Of a stretch of 64,000 bases of DNA, positions 48,762 to 57,383 are shown piece by piece. The notes under the pieces are model-generated. The model was given only the letters and a program-made list of their open reading frames with translations, was not told where the DNA came from and ran no database searches. Origin of the DNA: Angustibacter sp049994355 (GTDB taxonomy: Bacteria > Actinomycetota > Actinomycetes > Actinomycetales > Angustibacteraceae); contig NZ_CP188257.1 of NCBI RefSeq assembly GCF_049994355.1, positions 1,488,001-1,552,000 of the forward strand, read 5' to 3'. Position numbers and translations under genes: made by a program. How positions within the stretch are numbered: the stretch's first letter is position 1; each line of letters begins with the position of its first letter.

Positions 48762-49330
48762 GCCTGCTGCGGCGAGGGCTGCGGTGAGCTGACCACGCCG
48801 TCCGCCACCGGGATGGCGTCGACGACCGCGAGCCGTGCCCGCTGGGCGGACGTCAGCCGCAGCCGGATGTCGGCGCATTCCTCGCAGATCGAGCGCGGGA
48901 TAACGCCGATCCGCATCAGGCCGCTGAACGCGATGCAGCCCGCGCAGATGCCGAACCCGGCCTCCAGCAACGGGAACACGACCATCACCGCGCCGATCAG
49001 CCAGGTCAACGTCGTCCAGCCGGCGACGTAGTAGGTCAGCGTCGCGGCGACCGTCATGAACGCCCCGATCCCGGCGGCGAACCGCTTGGGCGGCCCCGGC
49101 GTCGGCTGCGGCGATGCCTTCAGCCGCGGTCGGATGGTGGTCGCCGCCAGGCGCGCGAAGGGGCTCAGAGCGGGACCGAAGACCGTGCGCAGCAGGAAGT
49201 CCACCGCGAGGACGCCGTACAGCCAGGGCTGGCGGGTCACCAGTGCCAGCACGGTCACGACGAGCACCTCGCCGGCGATGACGCGCACGGTGACGTCGTC
49301 CACGGTGCGCGGGAAGCGTGGGTGTGCCAT
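48734..49330 (-). CDS. DUF4395 membrane protein
   Basis: This 198-residue membrane protein begins HPRFPRTVDDVTVRVIAGEV and has four probable helices (about 20-40, 45-62, 95-115 and 120-140). The GICAGCIAF segment carries two cysteines, typical of DUF4395, and CEECADIRLRL follows after the last helix. DUF4395 proteins are often next to thioredoxin or rhodanese-like genes and may handle thiols; that neighbour is not present here. Start ATG 49330. It overlaps the oxidase gene's 3' end by 28 bp. Confidence 0.88.
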   Translation of the reverse strand: MAHPRFPRTVDDVTVRVIAGEVLVVTVLALVTRQPWLYGVLAVDFLLRTVFGPALSPFARLAATTIRPRLKASPQPTPGPPKRFAAGIGAFMTVAATLTYYVAGWTTLTWLIGAVMVVFPLLEAGFGICAGCIAFSGLMRIGVIPRSICEECADIRLRLTSAQRARLAVVDAIPVADGVVSSPQPSPQQAQPAKTRSR

Positions 49331-49352
49331 GTCAGGAGCAAACACCAGGATC

Positions 49353-50582
49353 TCAGGCGATGATCCCACCGTCTTGCAGGCTGAGACGGTGGTTTCGGTG
49401 CTGCTGCCAGACCCCGCGAGCGACCAGGGCGATCACCGGGACGCTGACAGCAAGGACGGCCCCGGGTGGCTGGGGGAGCACCAGCGGAACGGCGAGCACG
49501 ACCCCGGCCGCGACAACCTTGCCCACCACGTCCGTGGTGCTGGTCATGCCGACGATCCGGCCGAGCAGGGTCAGCAGCACCAGGAAGGCGGCAACCGGGA
49601 CGGCCAGCGCCCAGGCGGCGCTCGCGTCGTGACCCGCGCCGTCGGCCCCGTGGTGCCCGACCGTCTCGGCGGCCACCTCGAGGCCGGCGCCCAGGGCCGC
49701 CAGCGCCGCGAACACGCCGTAGTGCACGTAGCCCCAGGCGAAGATCGCACCCGAGCCGCGGTCCAGCTGCTCGGGGAAGGGCCGCAGGAAGTACAGCCAC
49801 CAGACCGCGAACACCAGCACCAAGCCGCCCACCCCCGTCAGGGCCAGGGCCACCGAAAGACCATTGGCACCTTGCAACGTCCGCTGCACGGCTGCCGTGG
49901 CGCCGAGCACGCACTCGCCGAGCACGATGATCACGAAGAGTCCGTAGCGCTCGGCGATGTGCTCGGCGTGCCAGGGCGTCACTCCGCGCCGCTCGGCCCA
50001 CACCGGGACGAGCATGTCGAGGGTGATGAGCACCAGGAACGCGGGCATCTGCCAGGACTGGGGCAGTGCCAGGAACGCCAGCCAGCCGACCTGCACCGTG
50101 GTGACCCCGACCGCGTAGCGGCGGGCCGTCGTCCGGTGCGTCGGGTCGCCGGCGGCGGCACGCAGCCACTGGGCGACCAGTGCGATCCGCATCACCACGT
50201 ACCCGATGACCGCCCAGGTGAAGTCGTGGTGCTCGAACAGCTGCGGCACAGCGGAAGCCAGGATCAGCACCCCCAGCATCTGCAGCAGCGTGAGCAGCCG
50301 GTACGGGACGTCGTCGCTGTCGTAGGCCGAGGCGAACCAGGTGAAGTTCACCCATGCCCACCAGATGGCGAAGAACGTCATCAGGTAGCTGACCAGCGCG
50401 CTGCCGACGTCCGAGCCGTCCACGATCGCGTGTGCGAGCTCGGCGGACACCAGCGAGACGGCGACCACGAAGGTGAGGTCGAACAGCAGCTCCAGCGAGG
50501 TCGAGGTGCGGTGCTGCTCGTCAGGGTCGCGACCGCGCATGGCGGCTCGCCACGGGCGGGCGAGGTGCTTCGGCTCGCTCAT
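49353..50582 (-). CDS. Low temperature requirement protein A (LtrA) family
   Basis: This 409-residue polytopic membrane protein has about ten to twelve helices. The LtrA signature ELLFDLTFVVAVSLVSAELA lies near residues 31-50, AEHIAERYGLFVIIVLGECV near 205-225, and WWLYFLRPF follows. The ATG at 50582 is six bases after GATACT on the minus strand, possibly leaderless. LtrA was named for low-temperature growth in Listeria; the molecular activity is unknown. It lies in the same direction as DUF4395, 22 bp upstream of it. Confidence 0.93.
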   Translation of the reverse strand: MSEPKHLARPWRAAMRGRDPDEQHRTSTSLELLFDLTFVVAVSLVSAELAHAIVDGSDVGSALVSYLMTFFAIWWAWVNFTWFASAYDSDDVPYRLLTLLQMLGVLILASAVPQLFEHHDFTWAVIGYVVMRIALVAQWLRAAAGDPTHRTTARRYAVGVTTVQVGWLAFLALPQSWQMPAFLVLITLDMLVPVWAERRGVTPWHAEHIAERYGLFVIIVLGECVLGATAAVQRTLQGANGLSVALALTGVGGLVLVFAVWWLYFLRPFPEQLDRGSGAIFAWGYVHYGVFAALAALGAGLEVAAETVGHHGADGAGHDASAAWALAVPVAAFLVLLTLLGRIVGMTSTTDVVGKVVAAGVVLAVPLVLPQPPGAVLAVSVPVIALVARGVWQQHRNHRLSLQDGGIIA

Positions 50583-50603
50583 GGGCTGAGTATCGCGGGA
50601 AAC

Positions 50604-51155
50604 TCACTCCAGCACGGCGGCGAACGCCGGCGGGTACTCCAACCGGCCGCGCAGACCCGGGTGATAGCCGGTCAGCGGGTAGGCCTGTCCGGCCTCGCGA
50701 GGCGCCCAGTCCGGCAGGTCGACCTGGATCCCGAGCGTGCGGCAGTCGACGAAACCGAATCGCGAGTAGTACGCCGGGGCGCCCTCGAGGACGACGAGCG
50801 GCTCGCCGAGCGTGTCCGCGACGTGAAGTGCCGACCGGACGAGGGCCGAACCGATTCCCCTGCGCTGCAGGGCCGGCTTGACGGCAAGCGGTGACAGGCT
50901 CAAGGTCCGGTGCCGCCTGCCGTCCACCTCGACCAGGTCGGTGTGGCTGACCATCACGTGCCCGACCACCTCGTCGTCCCACCTCGCCACCAGCGACAGC
51001 TCAGGCACGAACTGCGGCGAGGTGCGGATCGCGTCCACGAGGTCGGCGACCTCCTGGTGGTCGGCGAAGGCAGCCCGGACGATGTCGCGGATCGCGTCGT
51101 GGTCCGCGGCCGTCTCGGGGTCGATGCGGGGTCGGATCGGGTCGGAGCTCACCAC
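50604..51155 (-). CDS. GNAT-family N-acetyltransferase
   Basis: This protein of about 183 residues has the acetyl-CoA motif LAVKPALQRRGIGSALVRSA and the end motif VVLEGAPAYYSRFGFVDCRT, typical of YhbS-like GNAT enzymes. The exact start is uncertain: GTG 51155 or 51152 gives a normal GNAT N-terminus, while the longer ATG at 51188 adds 11 unrelated residues. It is 22 bp upstream of the LtrA gene in the same direction. Substrate unknown. Confidence 0.87.
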   Translation of the reverse strand: MVSSDPIRPRIDPETAADHDAIRDIVRAAFADHQEVADLVDAIRTSPQFVPELSLVARWDDEVVGHVMVSHTDLVEVDGRRHRTLSLSPLAVKPALQRRGIGSALVRSALHVADTLGEPLVVLEGAPAYYSRFGFVDCRTLGIQVDLPDWAPREAGQAYPLTGYHPGLRGRLEYPPAFAAVLE

Positions 51156-51215
51156 GCCATGCTGGGCGAAGAGTGCCCACCACGTCATCCGGGTTTCGTC
51201 GGAGCCGGACCGTGG

Positions 51216-51641
51216 CTAGATCGCGATCTCGGCCTGCCCGATCACCTTGGTCATCCGCAACCGCACCAGCGACTCGCCCGGAGCGTCGTTGCGCTCGCCG
51301 TACTCCGGTGCGAGGCCGGCCGGCACGTAGCGTGCGGCCAGCCGCGTCGTCCAGGTGGCTCGGTCCGCCGGCTCGTCGTCGATGGTCACCGGTCCGCGCA
51401 CGACGACGAACGAGAAGGGGAACGTGTCGTCGTCGACCGCGAGGCTGGCCCGGGGGTTGGCGCGCAGGTGCCGGCCCTTGAGGCTGGTCTGGGCCGTTGT
51501 GAAGACGAGGTCGTCGCCGTCCACCAGGAACCAGATCGGTGCCACGTGCGGGTTGCCGTCCGCGCCCGCGGTGGCGAGCTTGCCGGTGCGAGTACCCGCG
51601 GCGAGGAACGCCACCGCCTCGTCGCGCGTCATGGTGCGCAT
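51216..51641 (-). CDS. PPOX-class (pyridoxamine-oxidase-like) flavin or F420 oxidoreductase
   Basis: This 141-residue split-barrel protein has GKLATAGADGNPHVAPIWFL and KGRHLRANPRASLAVDDDTF, which match the small PPOX class, many of which use deazaflavin F420 in Actinobacteria. The ATG at 51641 is fixed by AGGAGG seven bases upstream. The reaction is not predictable. It stands 60 bp from the GNAT gene, probably transcribed separately. Confidence 0.9.
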   Translation of the reverse strand: MRTMTRDEAVAFLAAGTRTGKLATAGADGNPHVAPIWFLVDGDDLVFTTAQTSLKGRHLRANPRASLAVDDDTFPFSFVVVRGPVTIDDEPADRATWTTRLAARYVPAGLAPEYGERNDAPGESLVRLRMTKVIGQAEIAI

Positions 51642-51812
51642 CGCAACCTCCTGGTCCGCGGCGTCCACTCGAGGGTAGGTCCGATGGGCGCCTGACGGTG
51701 GACGCCGCGATCGGTGGGTGGAGAACGAGGTCTGGTGCTGTCTTGGCGTTTGCGGTAGAAATCGACCACTCCATCCGAGTTGGTCCGGCCGTCAGTAGGT
51801 GCGGGTCCGATC

Positions 51813-51826
51813 CGTAAACGCTTCCG
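51813..51826 (+). promoter_or_regulatory. LacI-type/cre-like operator upstream of the secreted beta-helix gene
   Basis: CGTAAACGCTTCCG matches 12 of 14 positions of TGWAARCGYTWNCW and lies 31 bases before the ATG at 51858. It resembles the site at the alpha-glucosidase promoter. Confidence 0.5.
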
Positions 51827-51857
51827 GCAGGCCCACCAGCCTCGATCGGTAGAACTC

Positions 51858-53633
51858 ATGCTGACCACCCGCTCCCGCCGGACCGTGCTTGTTGCCGTCG
51901 CCACCACGTGCCTGTCCGTCGCCGCGGTCGGTGCCGTCGCCGTCGCGCCCAGCGCCGCCGCGGACGCCACGGACCCGGACTTCGGTCCGAACGTCTTCGT
52001 CTTCGACCCCACGACCCCGACCGCCGACATCCAAGCGAAGCTGGACCAGCTCTACGCGGAGCAGAACAGCAACGAGATGGGAACCAGCCGGTACGCGGTG
52101 CTGTTCAAGCCCGGCCACTACGACGCCAACGCCAACCTGGGCTACTACGAGACGGTCGCCGGGCTGGGCCGGTCGCCGGACGACGTCGACATCACCGGCG
52201 CCGTTCGAGTCGTCGGCCAGCCGGACCCGGGCTCGGCGGCCGGAATCTCGGCCCTGACCAACTTCTGGCGCTCGGCCGAGAACCTCTCGGTGACCCCGAC
52301 GGACTGGTCGAACCAGTGGGCCGTGTCGCAGGCCGCGCCGATGCGCCGGGTACACATCAAGGGAATCCTGTGGCTCGAGCCGGGCAACGGCGGCTTCTCC
52401 AGTGGTGGCTACCTGGCCGACTCGAAGGTCGACGGCATCACGATCAACGGTTCGCAGCAGCAGTGGCTGACCCGCAACAGCGTGCTCGGTGACATCTGGA
52501 CGAACGGCGTGTGGAACCAGGTGTTCTCCGGCGTGACCGGCGCACCCGCAGCCGACTACCCGAGCAACCCGTACACCGTCCTGCCCACCAGCCCGGTCAC
52601 CCGCGAGAAGCCGTACCTCTACGTGGACGACGACGGAGCCTACCGGGTGTTCCTGCCTGCGTTGCAGCACAACAGCTCTGGGACGACGTGGGGTGGCGCT
52701 GATCCCGAGGCGGGCAGCTCGGTACCGATCACTGACTTCTTCATCGCCAAGCCCAGCGACAGTGCTCGCACGATCAACAAGGCGTTGTCCCACGGCAAGA
52801 ACCTGCTCCTGACGCCCGGCGTCTACCACCTGGACCGCGCGCTCGTGGTGAACCGTCCGAACACCGTGGTGCTCGGCCTCGGCATGGCGACGTTGACGCC
52901 CGACAACGGCACGCCTGCCCTGGCCGTGGCCGACGGCGACGGCATCCGGATCGCCGGCCTGACCATCGACGCCGGTCCGCAGAACTCAGCGGTGCTGGCC
53001 CGGATCGGTGGGGTCGTCCGCCACCACGACCACTCGGCGAACCCGATCTCCGTGCAGGACGTGTTCTTCCGGGTCGGCGGCCCGTGGGAGGGCAAGGCCA
53101 CCCGGAGCCTGGTCGTGAACAGCGACGACACACTCCTGGACGACGTGTGGGCCTGGCGCGCCGACCACGGCAACGGGGTGGGCTGGACCCAGAACACCGC
53201 GGCCACCGGCGTCAACGTCAACGGGGACGACGTCACGGCGTACGGGCTGTTCGTAGAGCACTACCAGCGGTACCAGACGATCTGGCGAGGTGAGCGCGGG
53301 ACGACGATCTTCTACCAGAGCGAGATGCCGTACGACCCGCCGAGCCAGGCGGCCTGGACCAGCCCCACCGGTCAGGGATACGCGTCGTACCGGGTGCCAT
53401 GGACCGTGCACACCCACACCGCCTACGGACTCGGCGTCTACTCCTTCTTCAACCAGGGCGTCGACATCCGGGCGGACCGGGCGATCGAGGTGCCCAAGCG
53501 CCCGGGGATGTCGTTGCACGACATGGTCACGGTGTTCCTCAACGGCAGCGGCGGGATCGAGCACACCGTCAACGACGCCGGCACTGCGGTGGTCGGCAGC
53601 TTCGGGACCAGCAACGTGGTGTCCTACCCCTGA
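51858..53633 (+). CDS. Tat-exported beta-helix protein, putative glycoside hydrolase
   Basis: This 591-residue protein has a twin-arginine signal (TTRSRRTVLVAVATTCLSVA, Ala-rich cleavage near residue 35). The mature part belongs to a right-handed beta-helix family common in streptomycetes, where it is often labelled 'adenylyl cyclase' or 'coagulation factor 5/8 type'. Family phrases are RYAVLFKPGHYDANANLGYY, VAGLGRSPDDVDITGAVRVV, TNFWRSAENLSV, AVSQAAPMRRVHIKGILWL and REKPYLYVDDDG. It resembles GH55/pectate-lyase-like polysaccharide enzymes, but I see no proven catalytic motif. The upstream LacI-type operator supports a carbohydrate role. Confidence 0.82.
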   Translation: MLTTRSRRTVLVAVATTCLSVAAVGAVAVAPSAAADATDPDFGPNVFVFDPTTPTADIQAKLDQLYAEQNSNEMGTSRYAVLFKPGHYDANANLGYYETVAGLGRSPDDVDITGAVRVVGQPDPGSAAGISALTNFWRSAENLSVTPTDWSNQWAVSQAAPMRRVHIKGILWLEPGNGGFSSGGYLADSKVDGITINGSQQQWLTRNSVLGDIWTNGVWNQVFSGVTGAPAADYPSNPYTVLPTSPVTREKPYLYVDDDGAYRVFLPALQHNSSGTTWGGADPEAGSSVPITDFFIAKPSDSARTINKALSHGKNLLLTPGVYHLDRALVVNRPNTVVLGLGMATLTPDNGTPALAVADGDGIRIAGLTIDAGPQNSAVLARIGGVVRHHDHSANPISVQDVFFRVGGPWEGKATRSLVVNSDDTLLDDVWAWRADHGNGVGWTQNTAATGVNVNGDDVTAYGLFVEHYQRYQTIWRGERGTTIFYQSEMPYDPPSQAAWTSPTGQGYASYRVPWTVHTHTAYGLGVYSFFNQGVDIRADRAIEVPKRPGMSLHDMVTVFLNGSGGIEHTVNDAGTAVVGSFGTSNVVSYP

Positions 53634-53644
53634 CCCCGACTCGC

Positions 53645-53650
53645 TACGGT
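53645..53650 (+). promoter_or_regulatory. Leaderless promoter -10 for the MBL-fold gene
   Basis: TACGGT ends seven bases before the GTG at 53658, supporting that start codon. Confidence 0.5.
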
Positions 53651-53657
53651 CGGGTGC

Positions 53658-54438
53658 GTGGCTTTCATCCCGGTCGTCGACCACGTCTACGTCCGCACCA
53701 GCCGCAGGATGGCGACCACGTCGACGTTGTTCGTCGCGGGGGGGGCGCGGGTTGCTGGTGGACCCGGCGTGGCTGCCCGACGAGCTCGAGGCGATCGCGG
53801 ACGAGGTCGCAGTCCTCGGTGTGTCGGTGACCGCCGGGTTCTCCACGCACCCGCACCACGACCACCTGCTCTGGCACCGGCGGCTCGGTGACGTGCCGCG
53901 GTGGGCGTCAGCGCGCGGTGCCGCTGCCGCCCGCGATCACGCCGACGAGCTGCTCGCCTATCTCGGGCCGCACTACCCACCGGACGTGCTCGAGGTGTTC
54001 GCGGCGGTTGAACCGCTGCCCAGTGACGTGCTGCCCCAGCCGTTCGGACCGGACGGTGTCGCGGAGCGCTTCGAGGTCGTCGTCCACGACGGCCACGCCC
54101 CGGGGCACGCCGCGCTCTGGGCGCCCGACCGGGGCGTGCTCGTAGTCGGCGACATGCTCAGCGACGTCGAGGTCCCGCTGCCGTTCTGGCCGGACGACCT
54201 GCCCGCCTACCTAGCGGGCCTGGACGCGTTGGCGCCGTTCGTGTTCCAGGCCTCGGTGCTGGTGCCCGGGCACGGGAGTCCGACGTCCGCACCGGTCGCA
54301 CGTCTGGACGCCGACCGGCGATACCTCGACGCCGTGCTCGCCGGCCGGACGCCGGACGACGAGCGGCTGGCGAACCCGCGGATGCGGGAGGAGTACGAGC
54401 ACCTGGTCCGGATGGTCAGCGGCCAGGCGGACGTCTGA
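53658..54438 (+). pseudogene. MBL-fold metallo-hydrolase interrupted by a +1 shift at a G8 tract
   Basis: The GTG at 53658 opens MAFIPVVDHVYVRTSRRMAT, leading to TLFVAGG. At the run of eight G (53738-53745) the frame is lost, and the continuing sequence GRGLLVDPAWLPDELEAIAD lies one base further on. With seven G the whole would be one protein of about 259 residues. The downstream part has the metal motif THPHHDHLLWH near residue 75, HDGHAPGHAALW, DMLSDVEVPLPFWPDDLPAY and VPGHGSP. That is a complete zinc site of the MBL fold. The codon bias is intact on both sides, so this is a sequencing or homopolymer error, a recent mutation or a phase-variable switch. Substrate unknown. Confidence 0.85.
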
Positions 54439-54457
54439 GCGTCGCCGGGCGGCAAGG

Positions 54458-55489
54458 TCAGGTGCGGATCAGCTCCGCACGCACGCCGACCAACCGCACC
54501 GCGCGGGGTGCGAAGCGGTCGAACGCCTCGAGAGCCGCTTGCTCGATCGCCGCCGCAGCGGTCGTCGGCGCGGGCAGCACCCGGCTGCTGGTGCGGGTGG
54601 TGAACGGCACGAAGCGCAGCTTGATCACCACTCGGACGGCGTCCACCCCCGACTCCGCGACCTCTGCGGCGACCCGGTTGGCCAGCTCGACGACCTGGGC
54701 CCGGACGTCGTCCCAGTCGTGCAGGTCCTGCTGGAAGGTGACCTCGCGGCCCAGCGACCTGCGTTCGCGCGGGGTGCTGCGGATCGTCGCGCTGTCCCGG
54801 CCAGCGGCGAGCCGGCGCAGCCACGGGCCGGTCGTCGGGCCGAAGCGCGCGGCCAGGGCGTCCTCGTCCGTCTCGGCGAGCGTCCGGACCGTGGTGATGT
54901 CGAGCTCGGAGAGCTTGCGGGACGTCTTGGACCCGATGCCCCACAAGGCGTCCGGTGGCAGGTCGCCGAGCAGGTCGAACCACGTTGCTCCGGTGATCCG
55001 GAAGACGCCGGCCGGCTTGCCGTAGCTGGTAGCCGTCTTGGCCTGCAACCGGTTGCGCCCGATGCCGACCGAGCAGTGCAGCCCGGTCGCGGCCAGCACC
55101 CGGCGCTGCACCTCGCGGGCCACCGCCTCGGGGTCGTCGTCCGGCGGGTCGTCCACGCCGAGGAACGCCTCGTCCCAGCCGAGCACCTCGACCTCGTCGG
55201 TGACCTCGCGCAGCGTCGCCATGACCTGCTCGGAGATCGGCTCGTAGTGCGGCCGGTCGACCGGCAGGAACACGGCGTCCGGGATCCGCCTGGCGGCGGT
55301 GCGCAGCGGAGTGCCCGAGCCGACGCCGAGCGCCCGAGCCTCGTATGAGGCGGTGCTGACCACGCCGCGCTTGGTGGGGTCGCCGTCGCCGCCGACCACA
55401 ACTGGCAGCCCGGCGAGCTCGGGGTGGCGCAGCACCTCGACCGCGGCCAGGAACTGGTCGAGGTCGACGTGCAGCACCCAGCGCGTCAC
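54458..55489 (-). CDS. dinB: Y-family DNA polymerase IV
   Basis: This 343-residue protein has the Y-family palm motifs LHVDLDQFLAAVEVLRHPEL, with the first catalytic Asp, and EVLGWDEAFLGVDD, with the Asp-Glu pair. RPHYEPISEQVM and ALGVGSGTP are typical of the fingers, and GIGSKTSRKLSELDITTVRT is the HhH thumb. The motif before DEAF has Trp where Ile or Leu is usual. No beta-clamp-binding tail is obvious at the C-terminus, so it may be a DinB2/DinB3-like paralogue. It synthesises past damage. GTG 55489 is the family-consistent start. Confidence 0.9.
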   Translation of the reverse strand: MTRWVLHVDLDQFLAAVEVLRHPELAGLPVVVGGDGDPTKRGVVSTASYEARALGVGSGTPLRTAARRIPDAVFLPVDRPHYEPISEQVMATLREVTDEVEVLGWDEAFLGVDDPPDDDPEAVAREVQRRVLAATGLHCSVGIGRNRLQAKTATSYGKPAGVFRITGATWFDLLGDLPPDALWGIGSKTSRKLSELDITTVRTLAETDEDALAARFGPTTGPWLRRLAAGRDSATIRSTPRERRSLGREVTFQQDLHDWDDVRAQVVELANRVAAEVAESGVDAVRVVIKLRFVPFTTRTSSRVLPAPTTAAAAIEQAALEAFDRFAPRAVRLVGVRAELIRT

Positions 55490-55734
55490 GGGGCAAGTGT
55501 GTCGGGTGGCGCCGACACGCGTGCGCGGGCCGGTCCAGCGTTCGCGAGGATGAAGCAGCGAATGATCGCCTGGAGGGACGGTCACCGGCGCAAGCTCGCG
55601 AGCCGTGGTGACGCTGGAGTCAGCGAGAGGGTGCGGCTCCAGGGCGGCGACCGCGATCGGCGTTTGAGCCCCACGGCCGCAGCAGCGACAGCTTCAAAGG
55701 GTAGACGCCCCGGCTAGCAGCAGCGCCCCTATCC

Positions 55735-56514
55735 CTACTCGGTGCGGGCGCAGTGGTCGATGAAGCCCTGCAGGCTCGCGGCGAAGCGGGCGGGGTCCAC
55801 CAGGTGCACGAAGTGGCCGTCACCGGGGTGCACCTCGATGGTTACGTCGTCCCACTGGTCGAGCCGTCGCTGGTCGCCGTCGGATACGGGGTGGCCGTAC
55901 ACGGCGAGCACCGGGACCTCGATGCGGCGCATCACCGTGTCGATCCAAGACTGGAACTCAGCCGGGGGAGTGCTCAGCATCTGCTCCCAGTAGCCGAGGA
56001 CCACCTGCTGGTCGACCCGGTGTGTGTCGCGAACCAGCGTCTGCCCGGGCTCCGGGATCAGTTCCAACCCAAGGGAGTTCTCGAACATCGTCCAGGCCTC
56101 GGTGAAGCCGGGTCCGCGCAGCAGAGGTGCCACGCGATGGATCAGCTCGGCGAAGGGCTGGATCTCTGGCCCGGAATCGACCATGACCAGGCCGGCGCAG
56201 GCATGGCGGGCGGCGTACAGGCTGGCAACCGCGGTGCCGTACGAGTGCCCGACTACGACTGGACGCACGATGCCGAGGTCGACCAGGAGGTCGTGCACGC
56301 GTTCGGCAACCTCTTCGGCCGTCGTCGGTGGGCCGCCGGTATCCCCGTGCGCCGGCATGTCGATCGCGATCGTCTGCACTGCTCCGTGGAGCTGCTCGAC
56401 GACCGGTCGCCACGTCGTCCTGTTGAACGTCAGGCCGTGGATCAAGACGAGCGGCGGCCCCGTCCCGGCGATCTCGTAAGCGAGCGCCGATCTCGTCCCC
56501 GTGGCCGTTGTCAT
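55735..56514 (-). CDS. Alpha/beta hydrolase under TetR control
   Basis: This 259-residue protein has LVLIHGLTFNRTTW (oxyanion region), nucleophile S91 in VVGHSYGTAV, the acid near VYGHPVSDGD and the histidine in GDGHFVHLVDPARF. The ATG at 56514 follows GGGAGGT. It is divergent from a TetR gene with a double palindromic operator in the 56-bp spacer, so its expression is probably induced when a substrate-like ligand releases the repressor. The reaction is unknown. Confidence 0.88.
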   Translation of the reverse strand: MTTATGTRSALAYEIAGTGPPLVLIHGLTFNRTTWRPVVEQLHGAVQTIAIDMPAHGDTGGPPTTAEEVAERVHDLLVDLGIVRPVVVGHSYGTAVASLYAARHACAGLVMVDSGPEIQPFAELIHRVAPLLRGPGFTEAWTMFENSLGLELIPEPGQTLVRDTHRVDQQVVLGYWEQMLSTPPAEFQSWIDTVMRRIEVPVLAVYGHPVSDGDQRRLDQWDDVTIEVHPGDGHFVHLVDPARFAASLQGFIDHCARTE

Positions 56515-56540
56515 GGTGCACCTCCCGCAGGAAACGAATC

Positions 56541-56567
56541 GTAACGTTGTTACGGTAACAGTGTTAC
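56541..56567. promoter_or_regulatory. Double TetR operator GTAAC-N3-GTTAC
   Basis: Two perfect palindromes, GTAACGTTGTTAC (56541-56553) and GTAACAGTGTTAC (56555-56567), have centres 14 bp apart, between divergent hydrolase and tetR genes. Two repressor dimers could bind side by side and shut off both genes. Confidence 0.8.
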
Positions 56568-56570
56568 GGT

Positions 56571-57218
56571 ATGTTGGCAAGCGTGAGCCGACCCCGGGAG
56601 CATGACGAGAAGCTGGCTGAGGCTCTGCTCGATGCCGCCGAGCAGCGAATCGCTGTCGATGGACTGGACGCCCTGGCGCTTCGCCTCGTCGCGGCCGACG
56701 CCGGCACGACTACGCGCGCCGTCTACACGCTCTTCGGCGCGAAGGACGGCCTCGTCGGGGCGCTGGGTATGCGAGCGATGCGGTTGCTGGCGAGTCAGGT
56801 CGACGCGCTACCCGCCACCAGTGATCCGGTGGCGGACGTCGTAGAGGCCGCCCTGGTGTTCCGGCGGTTCGCGCTGGAGCATCCCGCCCTGTTCTCTGTC
56901 GCGTTCCACCGGGCATCGGCCGCAGGGTGGCCACTGTTTCGCGACGCGGCCGTCGACGCGTTCGCCACGCTGCAGCGACGGTTCGAGCCGCTGGCAGACT
57001 CAGGACTCCTCGGCGACCGAACCGTGTTCGAGGCCGCGCAGCAGTTCGACGCGCTCTGCGAGGGCATCGCCTGGGTCGAACTGCGCGGAAACCTGCTCAC
57101 GCCCGACCCACAAGCCTTCTGGCGTAGTGCTGTCGCCGCACTGGTCGAGGGCTTCGCCGCGACGACCGCCAGAGGCGAGACGTCGGTGCCAACGGCGCGA
57201 CCGGTCGCAGACCGCTGA
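56571..57218 (+). CDS. TetR-family regulator
   Basis: This 215-residue repressor has its helix-turn-helix at about residues 15-60 (LALRLVAADAGTTTRAVYTL, then FGAKDGLVGALG), with a helical C-terminal ligand domain of the WHG/TetR_C_33 kind. The ATG at 56571 is four bases after the operator, so bound repressor would cover the transcription start; a GTG at 56583 is the alternative start. It is divergent from an alpha/beta hydrolase, its most likely target along with itself. Confidence 0.9.
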   Translation: MLASVSRPREHDEKLAEALLDAAEQRIAVDGLDALALRLVAADAGTTTRAVYTLFGAKDGLVGALGMRAMRLLASQVDALPATSDPVADVVEAALVFRRFALEHPALFSVAFHRASAAGWPLFRDAAVDAFATLQRRFEPLADSGLLGDRTVFEAAQQFDALCEGIAWVELRGNLLTPDPQAFWRSAVAALVEGFAATTARGETSVPTARPVADR

Positions 57219-57383
57219 AGCAAGGCACACGTTCATCGGCCGCAGAACTTCCATCGCGCTGCAGACCAGCCGTCGTCGACATCTGGCCGCCCGGACCTCG
57301 GTCGGTCCATTGACGCGTTGACGGCCGCAGGTGCACGGTGTCCTAAGGCGGAGCAGCTGGACATCGCAGTGTTAGGGGGATCG

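Noticed and set aside
51858..53633. Adenylyl cyclase, a label often attached to homologues
   Set aside because: No cyclase catalytic motif is seen. The protein is Tat-exported and beta-helical, which does not fit cAMP synthesis.
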